Shown here piece after piece: positions 1 through 5,263 of a stretch of 8,384 bases of DNA (position 1 is the first letter of the stretch; each line of letters starts with the position of its first letter). The position numbers and the translations under genes are program-made. The stretch is taken from assembly GCA_017519965.1 (NCBI GenBank), contig JAFWRK010000027.1:1-8384 (forward strand), in the 5' to 3' direction. A model generated the notes under the pieces. The model had not been told where the DNA came from. It did no database searches and saw only the letters and a list, made by a program, of their open reading frames with translations. Source of the DNA: Bacilli bacterium (GTDB taxonomy: Bacteria > Bacillota_I > Bacilli_A > RF39 > UBA660).

Positions 1-52
1 AAATATGTTCTTCATCAATATTCTTTTCATCTAGATTAATATATTCATTCAT
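1..52 (-). CDS. N-terminus of a GNAT-like (YoaP-type?) protein, partial
   Basis: The first 17 codons of a minus-strand gene read MNEYINLDEKNIDEEHI and run off the left edge. An AAGGAGG ribosome binding site lies 6 bases upstream of the ATG, so the start is well supported. The site touches the stop codon of the SHOCT gene (12 bp between the genes), so the two are probably co-transcribed. The opening pattern, a short beta strand followed by N-I-(D/E)-x-E-H-I, resembles what I recall of YoaP-family GNAT acetyltransferases. Seventeen residues cannot prove that, so the coding call is firm and the family is a guess. Confidence 0.6.
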   Translation of the reverse strand, partial: MNEYINLDEKNIDEEHI

Positions 53-64
53 TTTTATTCCTCC

Positions 65-601
65 TTACTTATTTAAAACTCTATTTTTTTCTATCTCATA
101 TTCTTCTTTAGAAATCATTCCTAAATCTAACTTTTCTTTTAATATTTTTAATTTCTTAAATTGTTTATTACTATTAACTTTTTTCTTTCCTTTTAATACA
201 AAATCTATAATAAAAGGAATTACTAATAGTATTATTATTAATATTATACTAACTATAATTTCTGGGATATATACTTGATGAAAATCAAATTCTGGATCTC
301 CTCCAGCATATAATTGTTGAGCTGATGTTGCTTTTTTAATTGTTTCTTTTGGGATTTTAATATTACCTTGATAATAATCTGTATTTCTTACATAATGAAA
401 GCCATACCAACCAATATATTTGTTTACATTACTATCTCCTAAGTCTTTACTTGGATATGAACCATTAGATCTTGGTCGTTGAGTATAGTCATAAACTGTA
501 TATCCTCCACTATATTTTTCTGTTTTTAAGCCAAAAACAAAACCCATAATTATAATTATTATTACAATAATATAATATATAACTTTTACACTTTTTTTCA
601 T
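65..601 (-). CDS. Two-TM membrane protein with C-terminal SHOCT domain
   Basis: A 178-residue protein starting MKKSVKV. A hydrophobic Ile-rich helix spans about residues 7-25. A polar, Tyr/Gly/Asn-rich segment of about 85 residues follows, probably outside the cell. A second membrane helix spans about 112-136, then a Lys-rich stop, and finally a SHOCT-like tail at about 149-176 (LKEKLDLGMISKEEYEIEK, the usual 'G-x-I-(S/T)-x-E-E-(Y/F)' core). SHOCT tails are short oligomerisation or adaptor modules found on many membrane and mobile-element proteins; the specific role here is unknown. This start was chosen because AGAGGTGG lies 5 bases upstream. A TTG ten codons earlier overlaps the likely promoter region and has no ribosome binding site. 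The gene is probably the first of an operon with the gene at the left edge. Confidence 0.75.
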   Translation of the reverse strand: MKKSVKVIYYIIVIIIIIMGFVFGLKTEKYSGGYTVYDYTQRPRSNGSYPSKDLGDSNVNKYIGWYGFHYVRNTDYYQGNIKIPKETIKKATSAQQLYAGGDPEFDFHQVYIPEIIVSIILIIILLVIPFIIDFVLKGKKKVNSNKQFKKLKILKEKLDLGMISKEEYEIEKNRVLNK

Positions 602-630
602 ATATCCACCTCTTACTATTTTATAAGACA

Positions 631-661
631 ATTATAACATGCATTTTATTAATCACATCAA
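631..661 (-). promoter_or_regulatory. Promoter of the SHOCT gene
   Basis: On the minus strand a perfect -10 TATAAT (636 to 631) follows TTGATG (661 to 656) with a 19-bp spacer. The -35 is weak and the spacing long, so the -10 carries the call. Transcription would start near 624, leaving a leader of about 23 nt that contains the AGAGGTGG site and supports the start at 601. Confidence 0.55.
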
Positions 662-686
662 AAAAAGACCTTAGTTGGTCTTTTTT
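661..686. terminator. Bidirectional intrinsic terminator
   Basis: AAAAAAGACC and GGTCTTTTTT form a perfect 10-bp stem around a 6-nt loop (TTAGTT). With A's on one side and T's on the other it can act in both directions. It separates the SHOCT promoter from transcription coming from the right, including the outward promoter at the left end of the mobile element. Confidence 0.8.
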
Positions 687-688
687 AG

Positions 689-708
689 GGTATCTAAAAG
701 GTATCTAA
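689..708. repeat. Direct repeat pair GGTATCTAA, 11-bp period
   Basis: GGTATCTAA occurs at 689-697 and again at 700-708, one helical turn apart and directly beside the terminator. Paired repeats with this phasing are typical of arm-type binding sites of tyrosine integrases, but no such binding can be shown from the sequence. They lie outside the boundaries assigned to the mobile element here. Confidence 0.5.
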
Positions 709-763
709 TTCACGATTTTTCACTTTTCTTCACTTTCAGATTTTCGCAAACCGTTGATATTAC

Positions 764-871
764 TTACTTTCCACAACAGTTTTTATATTTTTTACCACTT
801 CCACATGCTCCCTTTTTGAGCATATTTTCACTATATTTGGTACATATAGTATTATGGCTTTTTGCCTTATT
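764..871 (-). pseudogene. SEC-C motif 3'-end remnant
   Basis: Read on the minus strand, the reading frame ends in GACGSGKKYKNCCGK and a TAA stop at 764. This is the C-terminal SEC-C zinc-binding motif of SecA and many unrelated proteins (consensus C-x-C-x8-C-C/H). The first cysteine of the usual PCPCGSG is missing; it reads GACGSG. The open frame is only about 36 codons and is closed by a TAA at 872-874. The only in-frame ATG (821-823) has no ribosome binding site and lies in a 6-bp inverted repeat (ATGCTC 805-810, GAGCAT 818-823). I read it as the left-over 3' end of a gene, perhaps kept as an old integrase target, rather than a working gene. A true 19-residue peptide is the less likely alternative. 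Confidence 0.6.
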
Positions 872-938
872 TTATGGGCATTTAGTACATATTATTATCA
901 GTATTATTTGTATTATAAATATTACTAATAATTTGTTC

Positions 939-961
939 AATGTGGACAAAATGTGGACAAA
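939..961. repeat. Direct repeat pair AATGTGGACAAA, 11-bp period
   Basis: AATGTGGACAAA occurs at 939-950 and 950-961, sharing one base, so the two copies are 11 bp apart. They lie about 40 bp outside the left core site of the mobile element. They could be arm-type sites of an integrase or protein-binding iterons; their role is not known. Apart from this pair and the SEC-C remnant, I see nothing else coding in 687-991. Confidence 0.55.
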
Positions 962-991
962 GTCATCATTTCACAACACTTTTTGTCTCCG

Positions 992-1020
992 TAATCATTA
1001 TATAACATATTGATTATTTA
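992..1020. repeat. Left recombination core site (attL)
   Basis: TAATCATTAT (992-1001), five bases ATAAC (1002-1006) and ATATTGATTA (1007-1016) form an inverted repeat matching at 9 of 10 positions. The half-sites ATCATTAT (994-1001) and ATATTGATTATTTA (1007-1020) recur with the same 5-base gap but different gap bases at 7330-7356. This is the expected form of tyrosine-recombinase binding sites around a crossover spacer. The 1007 side belongs to the element and the 1001 side to the chromosome. Confidence 0.75.
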
Positions 1021-1025
1021 GACAA
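997..1025 (-). promoter_or_regulatory. Outward-facing promoter at left end of the element
   Basis: On the minus strand TTGTCT (1025 to 1020) is followed after 17 bp by a perfect TATAAT (1002 to 997). The -35 lies inside the element. Of the -10, one base comes from the 5-base spacer and the other five from the chromosomal half-site. It points out of the element into a 300-bp stretch ending at a terminator. In an excised circle the same -35 would face the mobilization operon, because the element's right end also begins ATAAT when read in this direction. Confidence 0.6.
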
Positions 1026-1028
1026 GAT

Positions 1029-2417
1029 CTAGTTTATAAATTCTTTAAAAATTTCAATTATGTAGCTATTATTAATCCAGAAACATTGTTTAGTATATTC
1101 AGTAGCACCTGTTAATTTATCAGCTACTGGTAATTCAAATGTATCTCTAGAATCTCTTCCATGAGGCCTAACATGGCAAACTTCATTCTCACTCATTCCA
1201 ACAAAGTTAGTTTTTCTTTTACCATCTTTGATATATCTAACAATATTACCTGATTTGATAGTATTATATGTTTTCTTCCACATTTCCATTACTGATGTTT
1301 CAATATCAATTTCTGGCATATTCCATAATTTAATACCTTTAAATACATATTCTCCTTTTTCCATTTTAAATACAAAGAACATATATTTAGTTGTTTCTAA
1401 TTCTTCTCTTAAATCACAGTTTTCCCAATCTTGTTCGATTATTTCATTAAACTTAAATGCTGGGAATGAAATAGATTCTTTAATTCTTCCATTTTCCTCA
1501 ATCCTAATTGTTTTAGGAATGATATTAGCTTTTTGAAATTCTTCAGTATCTGCTAATTTACTTTTAACATTAAACATTCTACTAATAAGCATACTATTAA
1601 TATTTTTAGCTTTAGAATCTATATCAAATTCTTTCATTAACTCTTTTTGAGTTTTACCTTTATATTTGTTAATAACATCATTAATATATTCATTAAATGA
1701 ATCAGTTGTATTCTTTAATACCTTTTCTACATCAGAATAATCCCCAATATATTTTCTAACTAATTGAGTCATATATGAATTTTTAAAGCAAAATGCTCTT
1801 TGCATAGCAGGAATATCACTAAAAGGCTGTTGTCTTACTGAACTAGCATTTGCTCCTTTAGAACAAGCTCCTAAATACATTGTATCAGCTTCTGATATTT
1901 CATGAACTTTTCCTTCTTTAATTTTATTAATAATGAAGTTCCAATCTTCTTCTATTTGTTTTAAATCTTCATTTTTTGCTAACTCTAACAATTTTTCATG
2001 AGTTATTTTTAAATCTTTGCTATCTTTATTTGGTTCCCATAAATACCATAATAGTTGAATAGTATTATTTTTAAACCAGAAGTGACTAGATTTAAATTCA
2101 TTTTTATATTCAGTCATAAAATCAATAATATTTAAAACTAATCTTTCTTTAGCTGATAATTTACCGCCTTTAATCTTTTTATAAGGTGTAACTTTTAGTT
2201 CTATACCTGCTGGCATAAAGTCTGGTTCTGAATCACTATTTGTTTGAATACCAAATAGAAATTGTTCAACCATTTGTCCTAATCCACCTTTATTTGGAAA
2301 ACTTTTATCTTCTATCGTAATTACTTCTTCATTTAAAATATCATTTATTGATTTACCAATTGCTGATTTAGAAATAATTTCTATTTCTTGTCTGTTGTAT
2401 AATCTACCTTTTTTCAT
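1029..2417 (-). CDS. Sau3AI/MutH-family type II restriction endonuclease
   Basis: A 462-residue enzyme, close to the length of Sau3AI, expected to cut unmethylated GATC in the cytoplasm. The N-terminal MutH-like fold carries the metal-binding triad D66, E73, K75 in SEPDFMPAGIELK, with the same D-x6-E-x-K spacing as MutH. Upstream is GGLGQMVEQFLFG (about 44-56), the region that supplies a further acidic residue in this family (E51 here). AKERLVLNIIDF (about 89-100) continues the domain. The second half, about 230-462, corresponds to the second MutH-like regulatory domain of Sau3AI. The start is supported by AAAGGAG 6 bases before the ATG. The gene is divergent from its methyltransferase, with about 170 bp between them. 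Its stop lies 22 bp from the element's left end, so in the circular form its transcript could run into the mobilization operon. GATC specificity is inferred from the family. Confidence 0.9.
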   Translation of the reverse strand: MKKGRLYNRQEIEIISKSAIGKSINDILNEEVITIEDKSFPNKGGLGQMVEQFLFGIQTNSDSEPDFMPAGIELKVTPYKKIKGGKLSAKERLVLNIIDFMTEYKNEFKSSHFWFKNNTIQLLWYLWEPNKDSKDLKITHEKLLELAKNEDLKQIEEDWNFIINKIKEGKVHEISEADTMYLGACSKGANASSVRQQPFSDIPAMQRAFCFKNSYMTQLVRKYIGDYSDVEKVLKNTTDSFNEYINDVINKYKGKTQKELMKEFDIDSKAKNINSMLISRMFNVKSKLADTEEFQKANIIPKTIRIEENGRIKESISFPAFKFNEIIEQDWENCDLREELETTKYMFFVFKMEKGEYVFKGIKLWNMPEIDIETSVMEMWKKTYNTIKSGNIVRYIKDGKRKTNFVGMSENEVCHVRPHGRDSRDTFELPVADKLTGATEYTKQCFWINNSYIIEIFKEFIN

Positions 2418-2476
2418 AAAATTCTCCTTTCGATCTTGTTTTAATTTAAAAATTAGTTTAAAATATAAGTATAAGG

Positions 2477-2505
2477 TTGATCTTTTTAATTTAATATTAT
2501 ATAAT
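2477..2505 (+). promoter_or_regulatory. Upstream methyltransferase promoter P1 (GATC in -35)
   Basis: TTGATC (2477-2482), a 17-bp spacer and a perfect TATAAT (2500-2505). The -35 hexamer contains GATC, the presumed target of the methyltransferase it would drive. Sequence around it matches P2 exactly 44 bp downstream. Confidence 0.6.
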
Positions 2506-2533
2506 AATATAGGTCAAAAGTTGATCTTTTCAA
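2504..2533 (-). promoter_or_regulatory. Candidate promoter of the endonuclease gene
   Basis: Minus-strand TTGAAA (2533 to 2528), an 18-bp spacer and TATTAT (2509 to 2504) give 5/6 matches in each box. A GATC (2523-2526) lies in the spacer beside the -35, and the element overlaps both methyltransferase promoters. An alternative is TTGACC (2517 to 2512), 17 bp, TTAAAT (2494 to 2489), whose start would fall near the GATC at 2479-2482. I cannot choose between them from sequence. Confidence 0.4.
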
Positions 2534-2549
2534 TCAAATATATTATAAT
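2521..2549 (+). promoter_or_regulatory. Proximal methyltransferase promoter P2 (GATC in -35)
   Basis: TTGATC (2521-2526), a 17-bp spacer and a perfect TATAAT (2544-2549). Transcription would start near 2556, giving a leader of about 35 nt that contains AGGAGG at 2575-2580. GATC again occupies the -35 box, and AAAAG/CTTTT (2516-2520, 2526-2530) form a small inverted repeat around it. Confidence 0.65.
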
Positions 2550-2590
2550 ATATTTAGGGGATTTAGACAATGTCAGGAGGTAGAAAAATC

Positions 2591-3835
2591 ATGGAAAAAA
2601 CTGTAGTAGAGTTATTTGCTGGTGTTGGTGGATTTAGATGCGGCTTAAACAAAGTAGAACTTATTAAAGATAAAGTAAAAGAAAATGGTAATTGGAAATT
2701 TGTATGGGCTAATCAATGGGAACCTGCTACAAAAACTCAAGAAGCATTTGATTGTTATGTTAAAAGATTTGGAGATAAAGATGCTAGTAATGTTGATATA
2801 TTCCAAGTTGATAAAAAGAAGATTCCAAACCATACACTTTTAGTTGGTGGATTTCCATGTCAAGATTATTCTGTTGCACAAACTCTTTCAAATAGTAAAG
2901 GTATTGAAGGAAAAAAAGGAGTTTTATGGTGGGCAATCAATGATATATTAAAAGCTAAGAAACCACCATTTGTACTTTTAGAAAATGTTGATAGATTATT
3001 ATTATCTCCTGCTAAACAACGAGGACGAGATTTTGGTATTATTTTAAGAAGCTTTATGGATAATGGTTATGCTGTTCAATGGAGAGTTATAAATGCCGGA
3101 GAATATGGATTACCACAAAAACGAAGAAGAGTATTTATCTTTGCATATCATAAATCTACAGAGTATTATAAATCATTATCAAAAAGTAATCCTAAAGATA
3201 TAATTTTTAAAGAGGGAATGTTTGTTAAACAATTTCCAATTAAAGATATTGAATTAGAGTTTAATACAACTAATTTATCAAAAGATTCGTTTAAAGATTT
3301 AGTTGAAGTAAGTGATAAGTTTAAGGCACAATTTTATAATGCTGGAATTATGATAAATGGTAAAGTATATACTTCAAAAGTATCAGCCGATTGTAATGAA
3401 GTTTTTCCATTAAAGAAAATTATTCAACATGAAGAAGTTGATCAAAAGTTCTTCTTGAGTGATGAAGCTTATAAAAAGTTTGAATATTTAAAAGGAAATA
3501 AAAGAATTCCAAGGGTTAAACCAAATGGAGAAGAATATTTTTATACTGAAGGTGCCATGCCATGTCCTGATAACTTAGAGGCTCCTGCTAGAACAATGTT
3601 AACTAGCGAGGGTGGAATAAGTAGAACTACTCATATAGTTGAAGATTATAAAACTAAGAAGATTAGATTATTAACTCCAATTGAATGTGAAAGAATAAAT
3701 TGTTTCCCAGACAACTGGACTAATACAGGTATGTCAGATAAGAAAAGAAACTTTATGATGGGTAATGCTTTAGTTGTAGGAATTATTGAACGTATAGGAA
3801 ATGAATTAAGTAAGATAATTGAAAAGGAAGATTAG
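2591..3835 (+). CDS. C5-cytosine DNA methyltransferase (Sau3AI-type)
   Basis: A 414-residue methyltransferase that would transfer a methyl group from SAM to C5 of cytosine in the shared recognition site, probably GATC. It protects host DNA from the adjacent endonuclease. Motifs appear in standard order: motif I ELFAGVGGF (about 7-15), motif IV GGFPCQ with catalytic C90, motif VI ENV at 131-133, motif VIII QKRRR at 176-180, a target-recognition region of roughly 200-340, motif IX near RLLTPIECERINCFPDNW, and motif X GNALV from 391. The stretch ENVDRLLLSPAKQRGRDF is typical of the Sau3AI/LlaKR2I-like group as I recall it. The ATG at 2591 is preferred: AGGAGG sits 10 bases upstream and the product then begins directly before motif I. 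An in-frame ATG at 2570 also has AGGGG nearby but would lie only about 14 nt from the predicted transcript start. The protein has no N-terminal HTH extension for self-regulation. Confidence 0.93.
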   Translation: MEKTVVELFAGVGGFRCGLNKVELIKDKVKENGNWKFVWANQWEPATKTQEAFDCYVKRFGDKDASNVDIFQVDKKKIPNHTLLVGGFPCQDYSVAQTLSNSKGIEGKKGVLWWAINDILKAKKPPFVLLENVDRLLLSPAKQRGRDFGIILRSFMDNGYAVQWRVINAGEYGLPQKRRRVFIFAYHKSTEYYKSLSKSNPKDIIFKEGMFVKQFPIKDIELEFNTTNLSKDSFKDLVEVSDKFKAQFYNAGIMINGKVYTSKVSADCNEVFPLKKIIQHEEVDQKFFLSDEAYKKFEYLKGNKRIPRVKPNGEEYFYTEGAMPCPDNLEAPARTMLTSEGGISRTTHIVEDYKTKKIRLLTPIECERINCFPDNWTNTGMSDKKRNFMMGNALVVGIIERIGNELSKIIEKED

Positions 3836-3855
3836 GATTTCTAATCTTCTTTTTC
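3821..3855 (+). terminator. Terminator of the methyltransferase gene
   Basis: Bases 3821-3835 pair with 3841-3855 in a 15-bp stem with one G-U pair and a 5-nt loop (GATTT). The 5' arm contains the last codons and stop of the gene. The 3' arm is T-rich (CTTCTTTTTC) but no clean T run follows it, so termination may be partial. Confidence 0.7.
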
Positions 3856-3865
3856 ATATAAAAAT

Positions 3866-3891
3866 ACGTGGCACGTTTTGTTACGAAGTAA
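3866..3891. other. Two short palindromes between terminators
   Basis: ACGTG-G-CACGT (3866-3876) and TTAC-GAA-GTAA (3881-3891) lie close together in the gap between the two convergent terminators. They are less AT-rich than their surroundings. They may be binding sites or part of the transfer or replication origin; no function can be assigned. Bases 3892-3940 hold only T- and A-rich sequence that I cannot interpret. Confidence 0.4.
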
Positions 3892-3941
3892 TGAAAGTGG
3901 CGATAGTATTTTTTCTTTTTTATGAAACAAAATGTTGAAAT

Positions 3942-3989
3942 AAAAAAGGCACCTTTACTACTTACGTTAGTTTGTAGAATTGGTGCTTG
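3942..3989 (-). terminator. Terminator of the mobilization operon
   Basis: Reading the minus strand, CAAGCACC (3989 to 3982) pairs with GGTGCCTT (3954 to 3947), and an inner CTAC/GTAG pair closes a 12-nt loop. A TTTTTTA tract follows the stem. It lies beyond the relaxase stop and oriT, so the operon transcript would include oriT in its 3' end. Confidence 0.65.
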
Positions 3990-4017
3990 AACGGGATTCC
4001 AAAGGGTTTATCCTTGG

Positions 4018-4078
4018 CACACATTGTTATTGGCTCTGCCAATATCATAGTGTGTTACTATCTTGTCAGAAAGATAGT
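4018..4078 (+). other. MobV-type origin of transfer (oriT)
   Basis: TAGTGTG/TTA at 4048-4057 matches the nick region of pMV158, where the relaxase MobM cuts between G and T; the equivalent cut here falls between 4054 and 4055. On the 5' side, 4018-4034 and 4038-4054 form an inverted repeat (14 of 17 pairs, 3-nt loop TCT, inner ATTGGC/GCCAAT perfect) whose base is exactly at the nick. On the 3' side ACTATCTT (4057-4064) and AAGATAGT (4071-4078) form a perfect 8-bp stem. Hairpins on both sides of the nick are as expected for MobV origins. The site abuts the relaxase stop codon. The strand orientation means the relaxase gene would enter the recipient first. Confidence 0.85.
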
Positions 4079-5263
4079 CTAAAGAACAAGACTGTCGTCT
4101 TTGTCCTTATTCTTCTTTTTACCACTAATAAACTCTTCAAATTCATCATTAAATTCATCTTCTTTATGTCTAGGTATTAATCCATCAGCTACTAAATGAT
4201 ATACAAAATTAGCCATTTTATTGATAACATTTTTTAATGTATCAATTGTATTAGATAAAGTAAATGCTTTATATCTTAAATTAGTATTTTCATATTTTAA
4301 ATTTCTATTTTCATCTTCTAGTTTCATATTTTGTTGATGTATTTTTGAATAATCATTTGTTACCTCTTTAAGGTTCTTATAAGCATTATTTAGTTTAGGT
4401 TTTAAATCTTTAACTTTCTTTGCTTCTTCTACTACTTTATTCATACTATCAAAAGTTTCTTTCTTAACTTTAACAGATTCTTTATCAAACATAATAGTTT
4501 TATTTGATTTCATTTTTTCTTCTAATTCATCAATTGATTTTGATAACTTATCATCTTTTAGATCTAGTTCATTAGTTAATGATTTAGTTAGTTTCTTAAA
4601 CTCTTTAATATTAATATGCTCTCTATCACTATGTTTAGTTCCTCTTTCTAAAGCAAAACCACACATATTTAGATATTCACAATATTCATCTTGTAACTCA
4701 CTCAAGTGTTCTTTATCATGTATAAATTGTTTTTTAGATATTGTATATCTTTCTGTATTAGTTCTTTTATCTAACTTCTTAACTAGTGGAACTACCACAC
4801 AATGTATATGAGGTGTTTTTTCATCCATATGTAATGTTGCATGTAATATTTGATTATCTTCATATCCTAGTCCAAAATGTACAAATTCCATACATCTATC
4901 AGCCCAATTTTTTATTTCTTCTTTACTCATATCATTAAAGAATGTGTGCGTTGCAGTGAAAACTAATTCATCTGCAACAACACTTTTTGATTTATCTACC
5001 ATTTGTCTAAATGTTCTTTTTCTATCATCTCTTTCAATTTTCATTCTTTCTTCATGTTCTTTTTTATAGTCTTTAGTTATTTCATAAAAGCCTTTAACAT
5101 ATTTCATATTAAGTGGAACAAGTTCTACATTATCTTTTGTTTTAGATAAGTCTATATCAGGATTAGATTGATATGCTTTTTTCTCTCTTTTATTATGTGA
5201 TCCAATTTGTGCTAAATCATTTAAAGTATAAATAGGTTCACTTCTAAATATTGCATAATTCAT
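4079..5263 (-). CDS. mobV: MobV-family relaxase (Mob/Pre)
   Basis: A 394-residue relaxase that nicks oriT and pilots the single strand during mobilization. Motif I carries H23-N-K-R, matching the position of the catalytic His22 of pMV158 MobM. Motif III is H145-x-D-E-x-x-P-H152-x-H154, the metal-binding signature of MobV. The nuclease domain covers about 1-220, and a long charged coiled coil (about 240-365) follows, usually used for dimerisation or membrane and coupling-protein contacts. The C-terminus is Lys/Asp-rich. The length is somewhat shorter than MobM. The start overlaps the integrase stop as ATGA, and AGAAGG lies 9 bases upstream, so translation is probably coupled. The matching oriT lies directly after its stop rather than before the gene as in pMV158. 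Confidence 0.93.
   Translation of the reverse strand: MNYAIFRSEPIYTLNDLAQIGSHNKREKKAYQSNPDIDLSKTKDNVELVPLNMKYVKGFYEITKDYKKEHEERMKIERDDRKRTFRQMVDKSKSVVADELVFTATHTFFNDMSKEEIKNWADRCMEFVHFGLGYEDNQILHATLHMDEKTPHIHCVVVPLVKKLDKRTNTERYTISKKQFIHDKEHLSELQDEYCEYLNMCGFALERGTKHSDREHINIKEFKKLTKSLTNELDLKDDKLSKSIDELEEKMKSNKTIMFDKESVKVKKETFDSMNKVVEEAKKVKDLKPKLNNAYKNLKEVTNDYSKIHQQNMKLEDENRNLKYENTNLRYKAFTLSNTIDTLKNVINKMANFVYHLVADGLIPRHKEDEFNDEFEEFISGKKKNKDKDDSLVL

Noticed and set aside
675..1013. Plus-strand open frame of 112 codons starting at TTG
   Set aside because: It starts inside the terminator hairpin with no ribosome binding site, and crosses the SEC-C remnant, the direct repeats and the left core site. 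The composition looks like translated AT-rich non-coding DNA.
1228..1536. Plus-strand open frame of 102 codons inside the endonuclease gene
   Set aside because: It is antisense to a well-supported enzyme and has no recognisable domain or ribosome binding site.
2395..2583. Plus-strand open frame of 62 codons across the R-M intergenic region
   Set aside because: I considered it as a possible C (controller) protein because of its position. It has no HTH, begins antisense to the endonuclease start and runs through both methylase promoters, so it is not a gene.
2570..2590. Upstream in-frame ATG of the methyltransferase
   Set aside because: It would add seven residues that cover the AGGAGG site, and would start only about 14 nt after the predicted P2 transcript start. 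The ATG at 2591 fits the site and motif I better.
3980..4180. Plus-strand open frame of 66 codons over oriT and the relaxase end
   Set aside because: It overlaps the oriT hairpins and lies antisense to the relaxase. It has no ribosome binding site or domain.
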